Origin: a virus
Strand: one strand, 5' to 3'
Virus record (IMG/VR): IMGVR_UViG_3300032315_000979
Coordinates: 1 to 64,000 of that record
Length of the DNA stretch: 64,000 nucleotides
The position numbers and the translations under genes were made by a program. Positions within the stretch are counted from its first letter, which is position 1. Every line of letters begins with the position of its first letter. Positions 1-7,730 of the stretch are shown here, piece by piece. The notes under the pieces were generated by a model. It did not search any database and was not told the DNA's origin. It saw nothing but the letters and a program-made list of their open reading frames with translations.

Positions 1-72
1 CACCAAGAAGGATCAGAAAATTTTGTCAAATTGTTTACAGATTACACTAAAGGAGTTTTGATCAATGTCTAA
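1..72 (+). CDS. 3' end of a gene starting before the window
   Basis: Frame 1 is open from the first base to TAA at 70-72 and gives 23 residues ending in GVLINV. The next gene starts inside this frame at base 65, so the two are translationally coupled. Too little is present to assign a function. Confidence 0.6.
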   Translation, partial: HQEGSENFVKLFTDYTKGVLINV

Positions 73-202
73 AACAAAATATTGGCTTTGGATTGTTTGG
101 ATATGTATTGTACTTGGGATAACATCAATAATTGCATTACCTATTATTATTATTACACTTCCAATCATTTTGATTCTCATGATAGCTGCAGTTATCGTTT
201 AA
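65..202 (+). CDS. Small hydrophobic membrane protein (45 aa)
   Basis: ATG at 65 overlaps the stop of the upstream gene and is preceded by AAGGAG at 50-55. The product has a short basic head (MSKTKYW) followed by almost continuous Ile, Leu and Val to the C-terminus, enough for one long or two short membrane segments with a Pro break. No family recognised. Holin-like or superinfection-exclusion roles are possible but not shown. Confidence 0.65.
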   Translation: MSKTKYWLWIVWICIVLGITSIIALPIIIITLPIILILMIAAVIV

Positions 203-203
203 C

Positions 204-232
204 TTTCTAAAATAGAAAATGTGTGATATGAT
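204..232 (+). promoter_or_regulatory. Candidate promoter for the 278 gene
   Basis: TTTCTA at 204-209 and TATGAT at 227-232 are separated by 17 bp. It follows directly after the stop of the small membrane gene and precedes the 116-aa gene. The -35 box is weak. Confidence 0.4.
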
Positions 233-277
233 AGATGAATGTAATTTAGCGGGCTACTAGCCAGATAAGGATTTGAA

Positions 278-628
278 ATGAAAGATGAATTAAATATTAA
301 TGATGAGTTGTACACCGATATTGCTTTGCAAATGCTTTCTGCATATATAAATGGAGATAAAGAAGTAACATCAGAATTAATAAACGGTTATGCATTATCT
401 AATGATGATGACCCGACATTTATGCCTGGATTGATATTTGCATCAATGATGCATATGGCAATACTATTGTCTGCGATTGCAGATAGTACAAATATTTCCA
501 CTGAAGAAGCATTAACGCATTACGCAAGTGTTTACAACCTTCAATTCAGAGAACAAATGGCTAAAATCCCTGCATTACATCAAGATATTGCAAAAGAAAT
601 GTATAAGAAGATCGCTCAAGGCGAATAA
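278..628 (+). CDS. Hypothetical acidic protein (116 aa)
   Basis: Starts at ATG 278 after AAGGA at 266-270. The protein is acidic, with a hydrophobic centre (residues about 50-66, PGLIFASMMHMAILLSAI) and a helical C-terminal half. It could be a small helical bundle. No family recognised. It sits alone between a candidate promoter and the 147-nt gap before the lytic transglycosylase gene. Confidence 0.65.
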   Translation: MKDELNINDELYTDIALQMLSAYINGDKEVTSELINGYALSNDDDPTFMPGLIFASMMHMAILLSAIADSTNISTEEALTHYASVYNLQFREQMAKIPALHQDIAKEMYKKIAQGE

Positions 629-774
629 TTTTTATTGCATTTAATGAGGATGGAGATTACTTTATAAGATAAAAAATCTGTAAAGCGAGTGAGCAAATTT
701 GTAGATTGCCCTCGTTTTGCATCTAAAGCTATGCTAATGCGAACTAATCGCAAAACCTAAACTATGGAGGCAAA

Positions 775-1311
775 ATGAAGACAAAAAGTTCTTTAATAAG
801 TGTAATTATAAGTATGTATATAGTAATCGTGGGCTCAATAGCTTACGCTTCTAGTGGTGATATGAGTATTGTTAATACAAACTCATATTCAGTGGTTATT
901 GATTTAGTTGAACTTAATACTAAGCCATTGGCTATTGATAGACCTGAGTGGTTGGATCATAGAGTACCTGATGATAAAAATAAGCGTTGCCCTCAGCATC
1001 ACGCTAAATTTAGAGAGTATGGATTACCTGTACAAGTATTTTCATATATTGCTTGGAGAGAAAGTGGTTGTAATCCAAAAGCAATAAATGCAAAATTTGA
1101 TTCAAATGGAAAGGTTATTTGGACATTGAATAAGAATGGTTCTATTGACAGAGGATTAGTCCAAATTAATAGTTCATGGAAAACAGTAACTAAAAATGTT
1201 TGCGGTACAGATTTGGATGGTCTATTAGAATTAGATTGCAATTTGAGTGTTGCAAAATATATCATGGACAATTCAAAAGGCAAGCTAATGAATTGGAAGA
1301 TTTCAAACTAA
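775..1311 (+). CDS. Secreted lytic transglycosylase/lysozyme-like protein
   Basis: Residues 1-25 form a signal peptide (basic start, hydrophobic core, AYA-SS cleavage pattern). The domain from about residue 72 has the soluble lytic transglycosylase pattern: WRESGCNP with Glu96 as probable catalytic acid, then AIN and DRGLVQINSSW at 125-135. Such enzymes cut peptidoglycan between MurNAc and GlcNAc. Four Cys (72, 99, 143, 155) could form disulfides in an exported protein. A good GGAGG Shine-Dalgarno lies 5 nt before ATG. The gene is far from the lysis cassette at 45.7-47 kb, so it may act early, on the cell envelope, or be host-like rather than the main endolysin. Confidence 0.8.
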   Translation: MKTKSSLISVIISMYIVIVGSIAYASSGDMSIVNTNSYSVVIDLVELNTKPLAIDRPEWLDHRVPDDKNKRCPQHHAKFREYGLPVQVFSYIAWRESGCNPKAINAKFDSNGKVIWTLNKNGSIDRGLVQINSSWKTVTKNVCGTDLDGLLELDCNLSVAKYIMDNSKGKLMNWKISN

Positions 1312-1410
1312 AAGATTTTGGTATTAGAAACAGAATAGTAATTCTAGTGGGAACGGTTTTACTATTCTGGTATAGCCTTTGTATAAGGTTATATTCTAAT
1401 ACCAATTTAT

Positions 1411-1484
1411 GTATCCGTAGCTCAATTGGATAGAGCAACAGACTTCTAATCTGTAGGTTATAGGTTCAATTCCTATCGGATACG
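1411..1484 (+). tRNA. tRNA-Arg (anticodon TCT)
   Basis: A full cloverleaf is visible: the seven-base acceptor arms GTATCCG and CGGATAC pair perfectly, the anticodon stem ACAGA/TCTGT encloses loop CTTCTAA with anticodon TCT, and the T-arm contains GGTTCAAT. Discriminator is G and the 3' CCA is not encoded. It reads AGA codons, which are common in this AT-rich genome. It is followed after two bases by a structured RNA candidate. Confidence 0.95.
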
Positions 1485-1486
1485 CT

Positions 1487-1622
1487 AAGACATAGGCTAA
1501 GCCCAACCTTTCGGGTTAAGAAAAATATGCATTTGCTCATTTGGGGTATGAATGGGAAATGTCAAATATGGAGTTTTTAGTTTCATTGGTACTTCATAAA
1601 TGTTTTTTGCCTATGTCTTTTT
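1487..1622 (+). ncRNA. Candidate structured small RNA behind tRNA-Arg
   Basis: A perfect 11-bp stem joins 1487-1497 (AAGACATAGGC) with 1609-1619, and the 3' arm runs into a T tract, as in an intrinsic terminator. Inside are a short hairpin at 1505-1517 (AACC/GGTT) and a stronger hairpin at 1530-1561 (CATTT plus CTCATT pairing with AATGGG plus AAATG, single G bulge). No ORF fills the region. The tRNA two bases upstream suggests co-transcription. I do not recognise the family; there is no tRNA-like domain, so it is not a tmRNA. Confidence 0.6.
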
Positions 1623-1656
1623 CTATATATAAACACAAATTAGGAGCTACATAAAC

Positions 1657-2043
1657 ATGAAATACATATTAATTAAAGAAAATAGTGAAATAGAAATGAT
1701 TTTCACAAATAAAAAAATGACACTTGAAGAACTACAAAAACATGTTGACGGTTATATTCAATGGATTACGATTGATCCAAAGAATAACACTGGTTATTGG
1801 CTGAATGAGGAAGGCAAATTTAATAAGGGAACAAATGAACTTGCTACTAAATGGTGGTATTGGAATATTCTTAAGGAAAGAGACAGCCTAAAAGGATTTA
1901 ATGATTTCATTTCAGGCGATGTTATTTATACAAAAATGGATGATGAAAGGGAGCAATGTTCACTAACTGAAAACGATATTCTTGATTTTGAAGCATTTGT
2001 AGTTGCATTTAAAGTATTGACACAGAAAGATGAGAATAAATAA
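1657..2043 (+). CDS. Hypothetical protein (128 aa)
   Basis: First gene of a run of tightly coupled rightward genes. AGGAG at 1642-1646 precedes ATG 1657. The protein is mixed alpha/beta with an aromatic-rich centre (ATKWWYWNILKERD). No signal peptide, membrane segment or known motif seen. Confidence 0.7.
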   Translation: MKYILIKENSEIEMIFTNKKMTLEELQKHVDGYIQWITIDPKNNTGYWLNEEGKFNKGTNELATKWWYWNILKERDSLKGFNDFISGDVIYTKMDDEREQCSLTENDILDFEAFVVAFKVLTQKDENK

Positions 2044-2289
2044 ATGACAGATAGCAATGAATATGCAATTCTTTTTTATAAAGAAGAGAAGGTGGTAGGT
2101 GTTAGTTCAATAACATCAACATTAGATGAAGTGAGAGGTGTTACAAACCTTATGGCAAATAGTGAAGGTGACTATTTACCAAATAGCGGGGATTACAATT
2201 TAGTTGGGTTTATGAAAGCACATGATATCAATGTGCTTTTACCTAAAGTAATAGAAGAATACGATCAACAAAACAAAGAAGGAAAATAA
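2044..2289 (+). CDS. Hypothetical acidic protein (81 aa)
   Basis: Begins directly after the stop of the previous gene, with no gap. Small soluble acidic protein; no family recognised. Its place in the operon is the main support. Confidence 0.65.
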   Translation: MTDSNEYAILFYKEEKVVGVSSITSTLDEVRGVTNLMANSEGDYLPNSGDYNLVGFMKAHDINVLLPKVIEEYDQQNKEGK

Positions 2290-2290
2290 A

Positions 2291-2740
2291 ATGCCATTAA
2301 ATTACGATATATCAGATATTGCAATGTACAAAGATAATTATGACGAAGCGTATACAGAATATACCCAGTTTGGTGATACTTATAAGGATGTAAAACCATT
2401 CCTTAAAGGTTTGATTTTTGCTGGTGGTATGGTTGCGCTTGGTTCAATTACTTACAAAAATGTAGGTGAATGGTATGCAAGATTGAAATTGTGTGAAGAA
2501 ATGTATAAGACTTTTCTTACAACTCAGTATGATGAAAAGGTAGAGAGCTATGTAGATAAGCCATTGGAAGCAAAAGAATTGGTTAAGTATATTGGTTTGC
2601 ATACAAATCACTCAACCATTACAAGAGGTCAATGGGTTAAGAATGTAAAGCGTAATCAAAATGTTTCTCTTACTCATGCACAAATGCAGTATCGTTTAAA
2701 GAAACTAGAAGAACAATTTGAAAAGGAAGTGTTCGCATGA
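2291..2740 (+). CDS. Hypothetical protein with a possible membrane segment (149 aa)
   Basis: Starts one base after the previous stop with GAAGGAAAA as ribosome site. Residues about 38-54 (FLKGLIFAGGMVALGSI) could be a weak membrane segment or buried helix. The C-terminal third is charged and helical. The next gene overlaps its stop by 4 nt. Function unknown. Confidence 0.7.
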   Translation: MPLNYDISDIAMYKDNYDEAYTEYTQFGDTYKDVKPFLKGLIFAGGMVALGSITYKNVGEWYARLKLCEEMYKTFLTTQYDEKVESYVDKPLEAKELVKYIGLHTNHSTITRGQWVKNVKRNQNVSLTHAQMQYRLKKLEEQFEKEVFA

Positions 2741-3051
2741 TTAAACCAAGTCAAATAAATATGTATCCAAGAGTATCCGATTGGTATGAAACTAATGTTA
2801 TTGTACACCGAGAAAACTCGGTGTTTGATAAATGGTATATAGAAGTTGTTTATTTTGAAGCAGATGCAGAATACACTTATGGTTCAGATAAAAAACACAT
2901 CATGGCTGGTGGATATCAAAGAGTTGAAATTACTGATAAACTAACTGGTAATTTTTGGGAAGATGCATTTCTTGGTGAAACTGCTCAACCTGACGCTAAT
3001 AGATGGGCTAATGATATTGTTACAAAAATTAAATATGGAAAGGTTAAGTGA
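2737..3051 (+). CDS. Hypothetical protein (104 aa)
   Basis: ATGA overlap with the upstream gene indicates coupled translation; the stop overlaps the ATG of the next gene (TGATG). Soluble, aromatic-rich, no recognised family. Confidence 0.7.
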   Translation: MIKPSQINMYPRVSDWYETNVIVHRENSVFDKWYIEVVYFEADAEYTYGSDKKHIMAGGYQRVEITDKLTGNFWEDAFLGETAQPDANRWANDIVTKIKYGKVK

Positions 3052-3440
3052 TGGTACTTGTAAATTTAGAAACAGATTATGATGTATTTAACTATGTTAA
3101 GCAACATCTTTTGAATCAGAATGAAAAATCAGTAGACCCTTGGTCATTATCATGTTATTATCGTGCGCAAAAAGAAGACGGTAAAGTATTGATGTGCGCT
3201 GTTGGTTGTCTAATAGATGATAATTACTATTCAGATGAATTTGAAAATAGTTCACCAGGTGATCTAAGAGTTAAGCGAGCAATTGAAAGTTCAATTACCA
3301 ATTGGAATTACAATGTAAGTTTACTTAGTGAATTGCAAAATATTCATGATGAGTATGAACCTGATCAATGGTCTTTAAAATTAGAATACCTTGAAAGTTA
3401 TTTTGGGGGAGTAAACAATGAATATATACAGGCAGGTTAA
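3051..3440 (+). CDS. Hypothetical protein, paralogue of the 5580 gene
   Basis: The ATG at 3051 is chosen because it forms TGATG with the upstream stop; a GTG one codon earlier is also possible. The protein shares with the 5580 product a central CAVG-x-x-I-x-D-x-x-Y block and a C-terminal IHD-x-x-x-P-x-x-W block, so the two are a duplicated family. Role unknown; conserved Cys and Asp are visible but no catalytic pattern is clear. Confidence 0.7.
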   Translation: MVLVNLETDYDVFNYVKQHLLNQNEKSVDPWSLSCYYRAQKEDGKVLMCAVGCLIDDNYYSDEFENSSPGDLRVKRAIESSITNWNYNVSLLSELQNIHDEYEPDQWSLKLEYLESYFGGVNNEYIQAG

Positions 3441-3442
3441 TC

Positions 3443-3739
3443 ATGGCATTAATATATAATTACATCCTAGGTTATGATACAACTGACAATACTTGGTTTC
3501 ATAATGTTGAAGCTGAGTCTGATTTTATGGATGGTAAAACAGTATTCAATACTAAATATGAAGAGTATATAACTGAGTATCAAGGTGACGGTATCTATCT
3601 TTCAGATGTAGAGAGATTGATTGAATCATTTAATGAGGCAATTGAAACTCTAAATGCTAAAGAATTAGAAGCCGTTCGTCAAAAGATGATTAGATTCAAT
3701 GAAGCATTAGACAATGTAGTAAAGGATAGAGAAGGATGA
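3443..3739 (+). CDS. Hypothetical acidic protein (98 aa)
   Basis: Starts two bases after the previous stop and overlaps the next ATG (ATGA). The C-terminal half (residues about 50-98) is a probable long helix. No family recognised. Confidence 0.65.
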   Translation: MALIYNYILGYDTTDNTWFHNVEAESDFMDGKTVFNTKYEEYITEYQGDGIYLSDVERLIESFNEAIETLNAKELEAVRQKMIRFNEALDNVVKDREG

Positions 3740-3975
3740 TACACGGAGATATCCATAGAAAAGAACATCATTTTATTGTAATAGCATGGCTTGATAAAGA
3801 TGACAAGATTAACTTTGATTTAGACATGGAGAATGTTGAAGTATTTTATCCAACCCCAGTTTTTAATATGGGTACTGGTGAATGGGTAAAATTAGATAAC
3901 GAGGAGATCATGGCAATAGATACAAGAATGTTACAACTACTACAAGAAAGATTGAGTATTAATAATGGCAACTAA
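3736..3975 (+). CDS. Hypothetical protein (79 aa)
   Basis: Overlaps the upstream stop by 4 nt and the downstream start by 11 nt. His-rich beginning (HGDIHRKEHH). No family recognised; operon position supports it. Confidence 0.65.
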   Translation: MIHGDIHRKEHHFIVIAWLDKDDKINFDLDMENVEVFYPTPVFNMGTGEWVKLDNEEIMAIDTRMLQLLQERLSINNGN

Positions 3976-4291
3976 AAAGACTGCAGTAAAGCTAGACAAA
4001 AAGACAGAGCAAGAACAATTGATTCAAGGAGCGATTAATGGAAATTATAGCTTATTGATTCCTTGCCAGGATGCAAAATTTGTTTATGTAAGAAATCCAC
4101 TTACAGGCAAAATTACTCATTTTGAAACTAATAAGCCTGAGTTTGTTTCTTGTATAAAGGAACTAGCTGATCTTGGGTTGAACGATAAGCTGGAGAAAGA
4201 CTTCTATGATTTGGGTGCGCTTAAGGATCAGAGATGGCTTCAGGTATTGGATTTCCTAAGAGTTGAGAATGCATTGGAGTTTATAGCATGA
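3965..4291 (+). CDS. Hypothetical protein (108 aa)
   Basis: Basic N-terminus (MATKKTAVKLDKK) then an acidic soluble domain. Overlaps both neighbours, so it is part of one translational unit. Function unknown. Confidence 0.7.
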   Translation: MATKKTAVKLDKKTEQEQLIQGAINGNYSLLIPCQDAKFVYVRNPLTGKITHFETNKPEFVSCIKELADLGLNDKLEKDFYDLGALKDQRWLQVLDFLRVENALEFIA

Positions 4292-4530
4292 CAACAGTAA
4301 AAGAAGCGATCAAGATGCTAAATGATCATTTAGACCAAGATGAAGAAATTTGTATTGCATGGTGGTCTAAAGAATTGTTTGAAGGTGCATTTGATTCAGA
4401 CATAAAAGAAGAAGCTTGGGTAATGGTAGTCAATGAGTTTGATGATATGACTATATATCCTCAAGAGTTAATATATAACCAAATAGTACAAACATTAGAC
4501 GATAACAAAGGTTGGGTTGAAAATGAGTAA
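4288..4530 (+). CDS. Hypothetical acidic protein (80 aa)
   Basis: ATGA overlap with the previous gene. Small, strongly acidic, with WW and W residues in a compact domain. The next small gene starts inside its 3' end. Confidence 0.65.
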   Translation: MTTVKEAIKMLNDHLDQDEEICIAWWSKELFEGAFDSDIKEEAWVMVVNEFDDMTIYPQELIYNQIVQTLDDNKGWVENE

Positions 4531-4669
4531 AATAGACGGAGATAAGTTACGGTCAAAGATAGAAAAGCTTTTGCCTAATTGTTCTTTTGATGAAGATAAT
4601 GAAGGTCAAGTTATTATTTATACAAACCTAAAAGAAACAACAAACGGAAATTACAAGGAGCTAAAATGA
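4523..4669 (+). CDS. Small hypothetical protein (48 aa)
   Basis: ATG at 4523 lies in the 3' end of the upstream gene, and the stop forms ATGA with the next start at 4666. The product begins MSKIDGDKLRSKIEK and is charged and soluble. The double overlap and the open frame across the otherwise empty 135 nt support it as a real gene. Confidence 0.65.
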   Translation: MSKIDGDKLRSKIEKLLPNCSFDEDNEGQVIIYTNLKETTNGNYKELK

Positions 4670-5292
4670 ATAAGGAAAATCTGCAAAGAGTAATTGATGC
4701 CATCAAATTTGATGGACAAAAGAAATTTAATATGGCTGCCTTTATTGGTAAGTTAAGTGATGATAGAAATGAAGAATATATATTTGAAGATGGTGAGTTA
4801 GCAAGTAAATATAATGTAAGTAGAGTTCTTCGTATTGAAGAAGGTACAAAAATCTTTAATTGTACATCAATGGGTTGTATTGCAGGATTTGCTACAGCAA
4901 TAGCAAATGAATGGAAAGCGCCTAAGTGGTTGACAATTGATGATCATTCAGCTCATCTTCAAGGTTTTGAAAGCACATCAAATGAATTTTTAGGTTTCAC
5001 ATATGAAGAGGGTAGAAATCTTTATTATGGTGATGGTGCTTCTATTTGGAAATGGTTGATGTATATGGAGTCAGATAAATATTCTGATTTGCGAGTAGAA
5101 GAGTATGGATCATTAGAAGATGCTGAAGAATACGGTATGCAGTGGGATGATTCAGATCTTATGATTGACTTTACAACTATTGATTATCTAACAGCAGTAG
5201 ATGTATTAACAAGAATACTAAATGAAGAAATTTGTTTAGCTGATATGGATGGTGAACCATATTACATTAAGAAAGAAGCGGTAGTTTCATGA
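4666..5292 (+). CDS. Hypothetical acidic phage protein (208 aa)
   Basis: AAGGAG at 4653-4658 precedes ATG 4666. A CTSMGCIAGFA segment near residue 65 recalls a conserved Cys-containing block (C-x-x-x-x-CIAG) seen in many phage hypothetical proteins, and it is broadly like the CAVG block of the 3051 and 5580 products. Strongly acidic C-terminal half. Function unknown. Confidence 0.7.
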   Translation: MNKENLQRVIDAIKFDGQKKFNMAAFIGKLSDDRNEEYIFEDGELASKYNVSRVLRIEEGTKIFNCTSMGCIAGFATAIANEWKAPKWLTIDDHSAHLQGFESTSNEFLGFTYEEGRNLYYGDGASIWKWLMYMESDKYSDLRVEEYGSLEDAEEYGMQWDDSDLMIDFTTIDYLTAVDVLTRILNEEICLADMDGEPYYIKKEAVVS

Positions 5293-5486
5293 AAAATAAA
5301 TACCCAGCCTATTGGAGAAGTATGGTAAAAGATGCACTTGGATGTGATGATGATTATGCTGAAATTCTTTTAGATTTTCAACATACTGTATCTAATGGCA
5401 TAGATTCATCTGAGGCTACAAATGCTGAATTAAGGAAATATTGGAAATCTATCCACAAGATGTATCAAGAAGATAATAAAGCTTAA
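5289..5486 (+). CDS. Small hypothetical protein (65 aa)
   Basis: ATGA overlap with the upstream gene and last gene before a perfect hairpin, so it closes this transcription unit. Helical, charged, no motif. Confidence 0.65.
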   Translation: MKNKYPAYWRSMVKDALGCDDDYAEILLDFQHTVSNGIDSSEATNAELRKYWKSIHKMYQEDNKA

Positions 5487-5490
5487 ACTT

Positions 5491-5530
5491 TGTAAAATCC
5501 CCCAGGTAAGTATATCTGGGGGATTTTACA
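5491..5530 (+). terminator. 15-bp perfect hairpin after the first operon
   Basis: TGTAAAATCCCCCAG (5491-5505) pairs with 5516-5530 around a 10-nt loop. It follows the stop at 5486. There is no long T tract after it, so it may also stabilise mRNA ends or act in both directions. Confidence 0.7.
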
Positions 5531-5579
5531 TTTAAAAACGAAAATAGAGCCAAATAGAGCTAAATGGAGGCATTTTAGA

Positions 5580-6128
5580 ATGGCTATGCAATTGAGTGAT
5601 TTAGAAAATGATATGCAGGTGATGGATTATGTTGTTTCAAATCTATTGAAGCAGGGTAAGAAATCAGTTGAAAGTTTCATGAATTATGATACTGACGAAT
5701 ATGAGGAGAGTGGAGATTGCTCTTACCGTGGTTTTATAAGAAATGATGACGGTCAGATTATTGATACCCTAAAGTGTGCCGTTGGTCATATCATTAGTGA
5801 TGAGGTTTATGATGAGCAATTGGAATCACAAACTATTGATAATACACATGTGCTTGACGCTGTAAAATTATCTTGTGAAAACTGGGTGGTTTCAGATAAC
5901 TCTTTGGGTATGTTAAAAGTTCTCCAAAGGATTCACGATATGATTGACCCTGAGAAATGGGAAACCTTTTTCACTTATATCAGAAGAGATATTATAGATG
6001 ATATTAGTGGTCATTCAATAATGAGTTCAGAATCAGCTACGCCTTACGCTCAGACATTGACAAGGTTTCAAAAAGATATAAAACTCAATGAACATGTCTT
6101 TGGAAACTATCCTAAGATTGAGCTGTAA
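5580..6128 (+). CDS. Hypothetical protein, paralogue of the 3051 gene
   Basis: GGAGG at 5566-5570 precedes ATG 5580 (a second ATG lies two codons later). Residues about 60-75 carry LKCAVGHIISDEVYDE and about 118-130 carry IHDMIDPEKW, both matching the 3051 product. It is longer by about 50 residues, including a C-terminal extension. Role unknown. Confidence 0.7.
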   Translation: MAMQLSDLENDMQVMDYVVSNLLKQGKKSVESFMNYDTDEYEESGDCSYRGFIRNDDGQIIDTLKCAVGHIISDEVYDEQLESQTIDNTHVLDAVKLSCENWVVSDNSLGMLKVLQRIHDMIDPEKWETFFTYIRRDIIDDISGHSIMSSESATPYAQTLTRFQKDIKLNEHVFGNYPKIEL

Positions 6129-6187
6129 TTATCATTAGGAAAAAGTAATATATCAACAATATTTTTATCATATATAAAAGGGAATAA

Positions 6188-6517
6188 ATGGCATACAGTC
6201 CAGAGTCAAGAAAAGTGAAATACGAAAACAAAAAAGAGCTGATGAAGGTTGATCCTAACTTTCGGACTGAAGCAAATCGTAAGAGACAAGAATCAAGAAA
6301 ACGAAGGATAACTAGTCGTTTAATGAATATTGGCTTTGATGTGACAAAGGTAAATACTGGTGTTTGCTGTTATGTTGAATGTGAGACTAAACTAAGCAGG
6401 TATAACCAGGATTATTGTTGCGCTTTGCATCAGACAAAAGTTATCAAAAATGGCTTGAATCAGATCATTGAATATGATGATGTTCGTGGTTTTGGCTTGA
6501 AGAAACAGGAGTTCTAA
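6188..6517 (+). CDS. Basic Cys-containing protein, possible zinc binder
   Basis: The N-terminal half is highly basic (many KR and RKRR stretches). Residues about 58-85 contain CCYVEC and, after 15-20 residues, YCCALH, a plausible zinc knuckle. This suggests nucleic-acid binding, perhaps an HNH- or ribosomal-like fold without its catalytic part. No confident family. Confidence 0.6.
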   Translation: MAYSPESRKVKYENKKELMKVDPNFRTEANRKRQESRKRRITSRLMNIGFDVTKVNTGVCCYVECETKLSRYNQDYCCALHQTKVIKNGLNQIIEYDDVRGFGLKKQEF

Positions 6518-6591
6518 TGGGTTTTGATGAAGTTAGAGTAATATTAGCAATTATGGGTTTTATTATAATACTAGTAGTAGTAGGGAGTTAA
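6517..6591 (+). CDS. Membrane microprotein (24 aa)
   Basis: TAATG overlap with the upstream stop. MGFDEVR is followed by an uninterrupted hydrophobic helix of Ile, Leu and Val to the end. Its place between two coupled genes is the main evidence that it is translated. Confidence 0.5.
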   Translation: MGFDEVRVILAIMGFIIILVVVGS

Positions 6592-6592
6592 G

Positions 6593-6748
6593 ATGAAGAC
6601 AATATTGGCGTTATTGATCGGCGTATTTGCTGGCATTCAGTTTCATATTCATGTGGTTAGAAGAGCAATTGAAAAGCATGATCAATATGGAACTCAATGG
6701 GAAGAAGAATATAAATGGAATAGAAAAGGACCAGGTGGCAAAAAATGA
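6593..6748 (+). CDS. Small protein with an N-terminal membrane segment (51 aa)
   Basis: GGGAG at 6583-6587 sits 5 nt before the ATG. Residues 1-19 are hydrophobic (MKTILALLIGVFAGIQFHI); the rest is charged and ends GPGGKK. The stop overlaps the next start (ATGA). Confidence 0.55.
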   Translation: MKTILALLIGVFAGIQFHIHVVRRAIEKHDQYGTQWEEEYKWNRKGPGGKK

Positions 6749-6915
6749 CTAATGTTAAATACAAAGCTGACGCAGTGCATATGGCTCGCATAAATATTGC
6801 GGGAATAAAAGCCCTTCAGGATATAGAAACAGGTACGCTTTATTATGATGTTTGTGATGAGTGTGAGATGTTATTAGATGAGAATGAGATGGGGTATGGA
6901 CATGAATGCCAGTAA
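6745..6915 (+). CDS. Small zinc-ribbon-like protein (56 aa)
   Basis: ATGA overlap with the previous gene. Contains CDEC near residue 38 and HEC at the C-terminus, a plausible Cys3His zinc site. Related in style to the next product. Possibly a regulator or RNA-binding factor. Confidence 0.6.
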   Translation: MTNVKYKADAVHMARINIAGIKALQDIETGTLYYDVCDECEMLLDENEMGYGHECQ

Positions 6916-7093
6916 GACATTGGAATTGTATGGGAACTTCCCTTTGAATGTTTTAAAAGCTGGGGAGAAAGTTCTGGTTTATTGTAAGGAATGTAATACG
7001 GAATTAGATCTGGATCAGGTCATAGAACACATGACGGTTAATGATGAGAACCCAGGTGGGCATAGTGTTCACTTTACGATTGAGAAAGGATAA
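6902..7093 (+). CDS. Small zinc-ribbon-like protein (63 aa)
   Basis: ATG 6902 lies inside the upstream gene; in-frame ATGs at 6878, 6884 and 6896 are alternatives. Contains CKEC and two later His residues (IEH, GGHSVHF), a possible zinc ribbon. Confidence 0.55.
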   Translation: MNASKTLELYGNFPLNVLKAGEKVLVYCKECNTELDLDQVIEHMTVNDENPGGHSVHFTIEKG

Positions 7094-7097
7094 GGAT

Positions 7098-7307
7098 ATG
7101 AATACGGATCTGTTTCTAAAAATGGTTGGCTCGTACTTCATGATATTTGGCGGGGTATATCTATTGGTTACTATGATAGAACTTATAGAGGATTGCCTCA
7201 GAAGAAAGAGACTGTTGAAGACTCTGAATAGGATTGAATCTAAGGTAGACCAATTACCTGGAGTAGATCAAGATAAGGAAGATGAATGGTGGTTTGCTAA
7301 TAGATAG
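7098..7307 (+). CDS. Small membrane protein (69 aa)
   Basis: AAGGATAAGGAT precedes ATG 7098; a longer frame to 7041 overlaps the previous gene and is less likely. Residues about 8-28 form one membrane helix, followed by a basic patch (RRKRLLK) and an acidic tail ending EDEWWFANR. Last gene of the rightward left arm. Confidence 0.6.
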   Translation: MNTDLFLKMVGSYFMIFGGVYLLVTMIELIEDCLRRKRLLKTLNRIESKVDQLPGVDQDKEDEWWFANR

Positions 7308-7310
7308 GCT

Positions 7311-7358
7311 ACCCGTATACCTTTGAATAGGATACCGTATACCTAACCGTATACCTAA
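7311..7358 (+). repeat. Three direct repeats of CCGTATACCT
   Basis: CCGTATACCT occurs three times in about 45 bp, each with the palindromic core GTATAC. They lie directly after the last left-arm stop and upstream of the 7471 gene, so they could be an operator for its product. TATAC-containing motifs recur in the divergent region near 23750. Confidence 0.6.
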
Positions 7359-7470
7359 ATTGTTGTAGTAAACGCTCAATAAAGGTGTAAAATCTATTAA
7401 ATACATAGGTGTTTTATACGAAAACCATACAAAATAAGGTAAATATACCCTATTTCCTTAGGATTTTTAT

Positions 7471-7629
7471 ATGCGACATACAATGAGACCCTATATAGCC
7501 CCTTATAAAGGTTCTAGAAAGATAAATATATATATTCCCCAAAATTTATATCATCATCTATGTAAATTATTTAGTGTGATATATCAAGAGGATATTAGTG
7601 AACAATTATATCCAAGAATTTGTAATTGA
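7471..7629 (+). CDS. Possible ribbon-helix-helix regulator (52 aa)
   Basis: TAGGA lies 8-9 nt before ATG 7471. The product has a basic stretch then KINIYIPQNLYHHLCKLF, resembling the beta strand plus first helix of Arc/MetJ-type repressors. It follows the GTATAC repeats, as expected for an autoregulated repressor. Short and not confirmed by homology. Confidence 0.5.
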   Translation: MRHTMRPYIAPYKGSRKINIYIPQNLYHHLCKLFSVIYQEDISEQLYPRICN

Positions 7630-7730
7630 ATTCGGGGGTGAATTAGGTCTGCCTAATGGATCAGGCATTAGCTTGAAATTACAATGATGTAAGACCTCAG
7701 ATAACTAGTTGAATAATAGATGTCCCATAA

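Noticed and set aside
1487-1622. tmRNA
   Set aside because: No tRNA-like ends and no tag reading frame.
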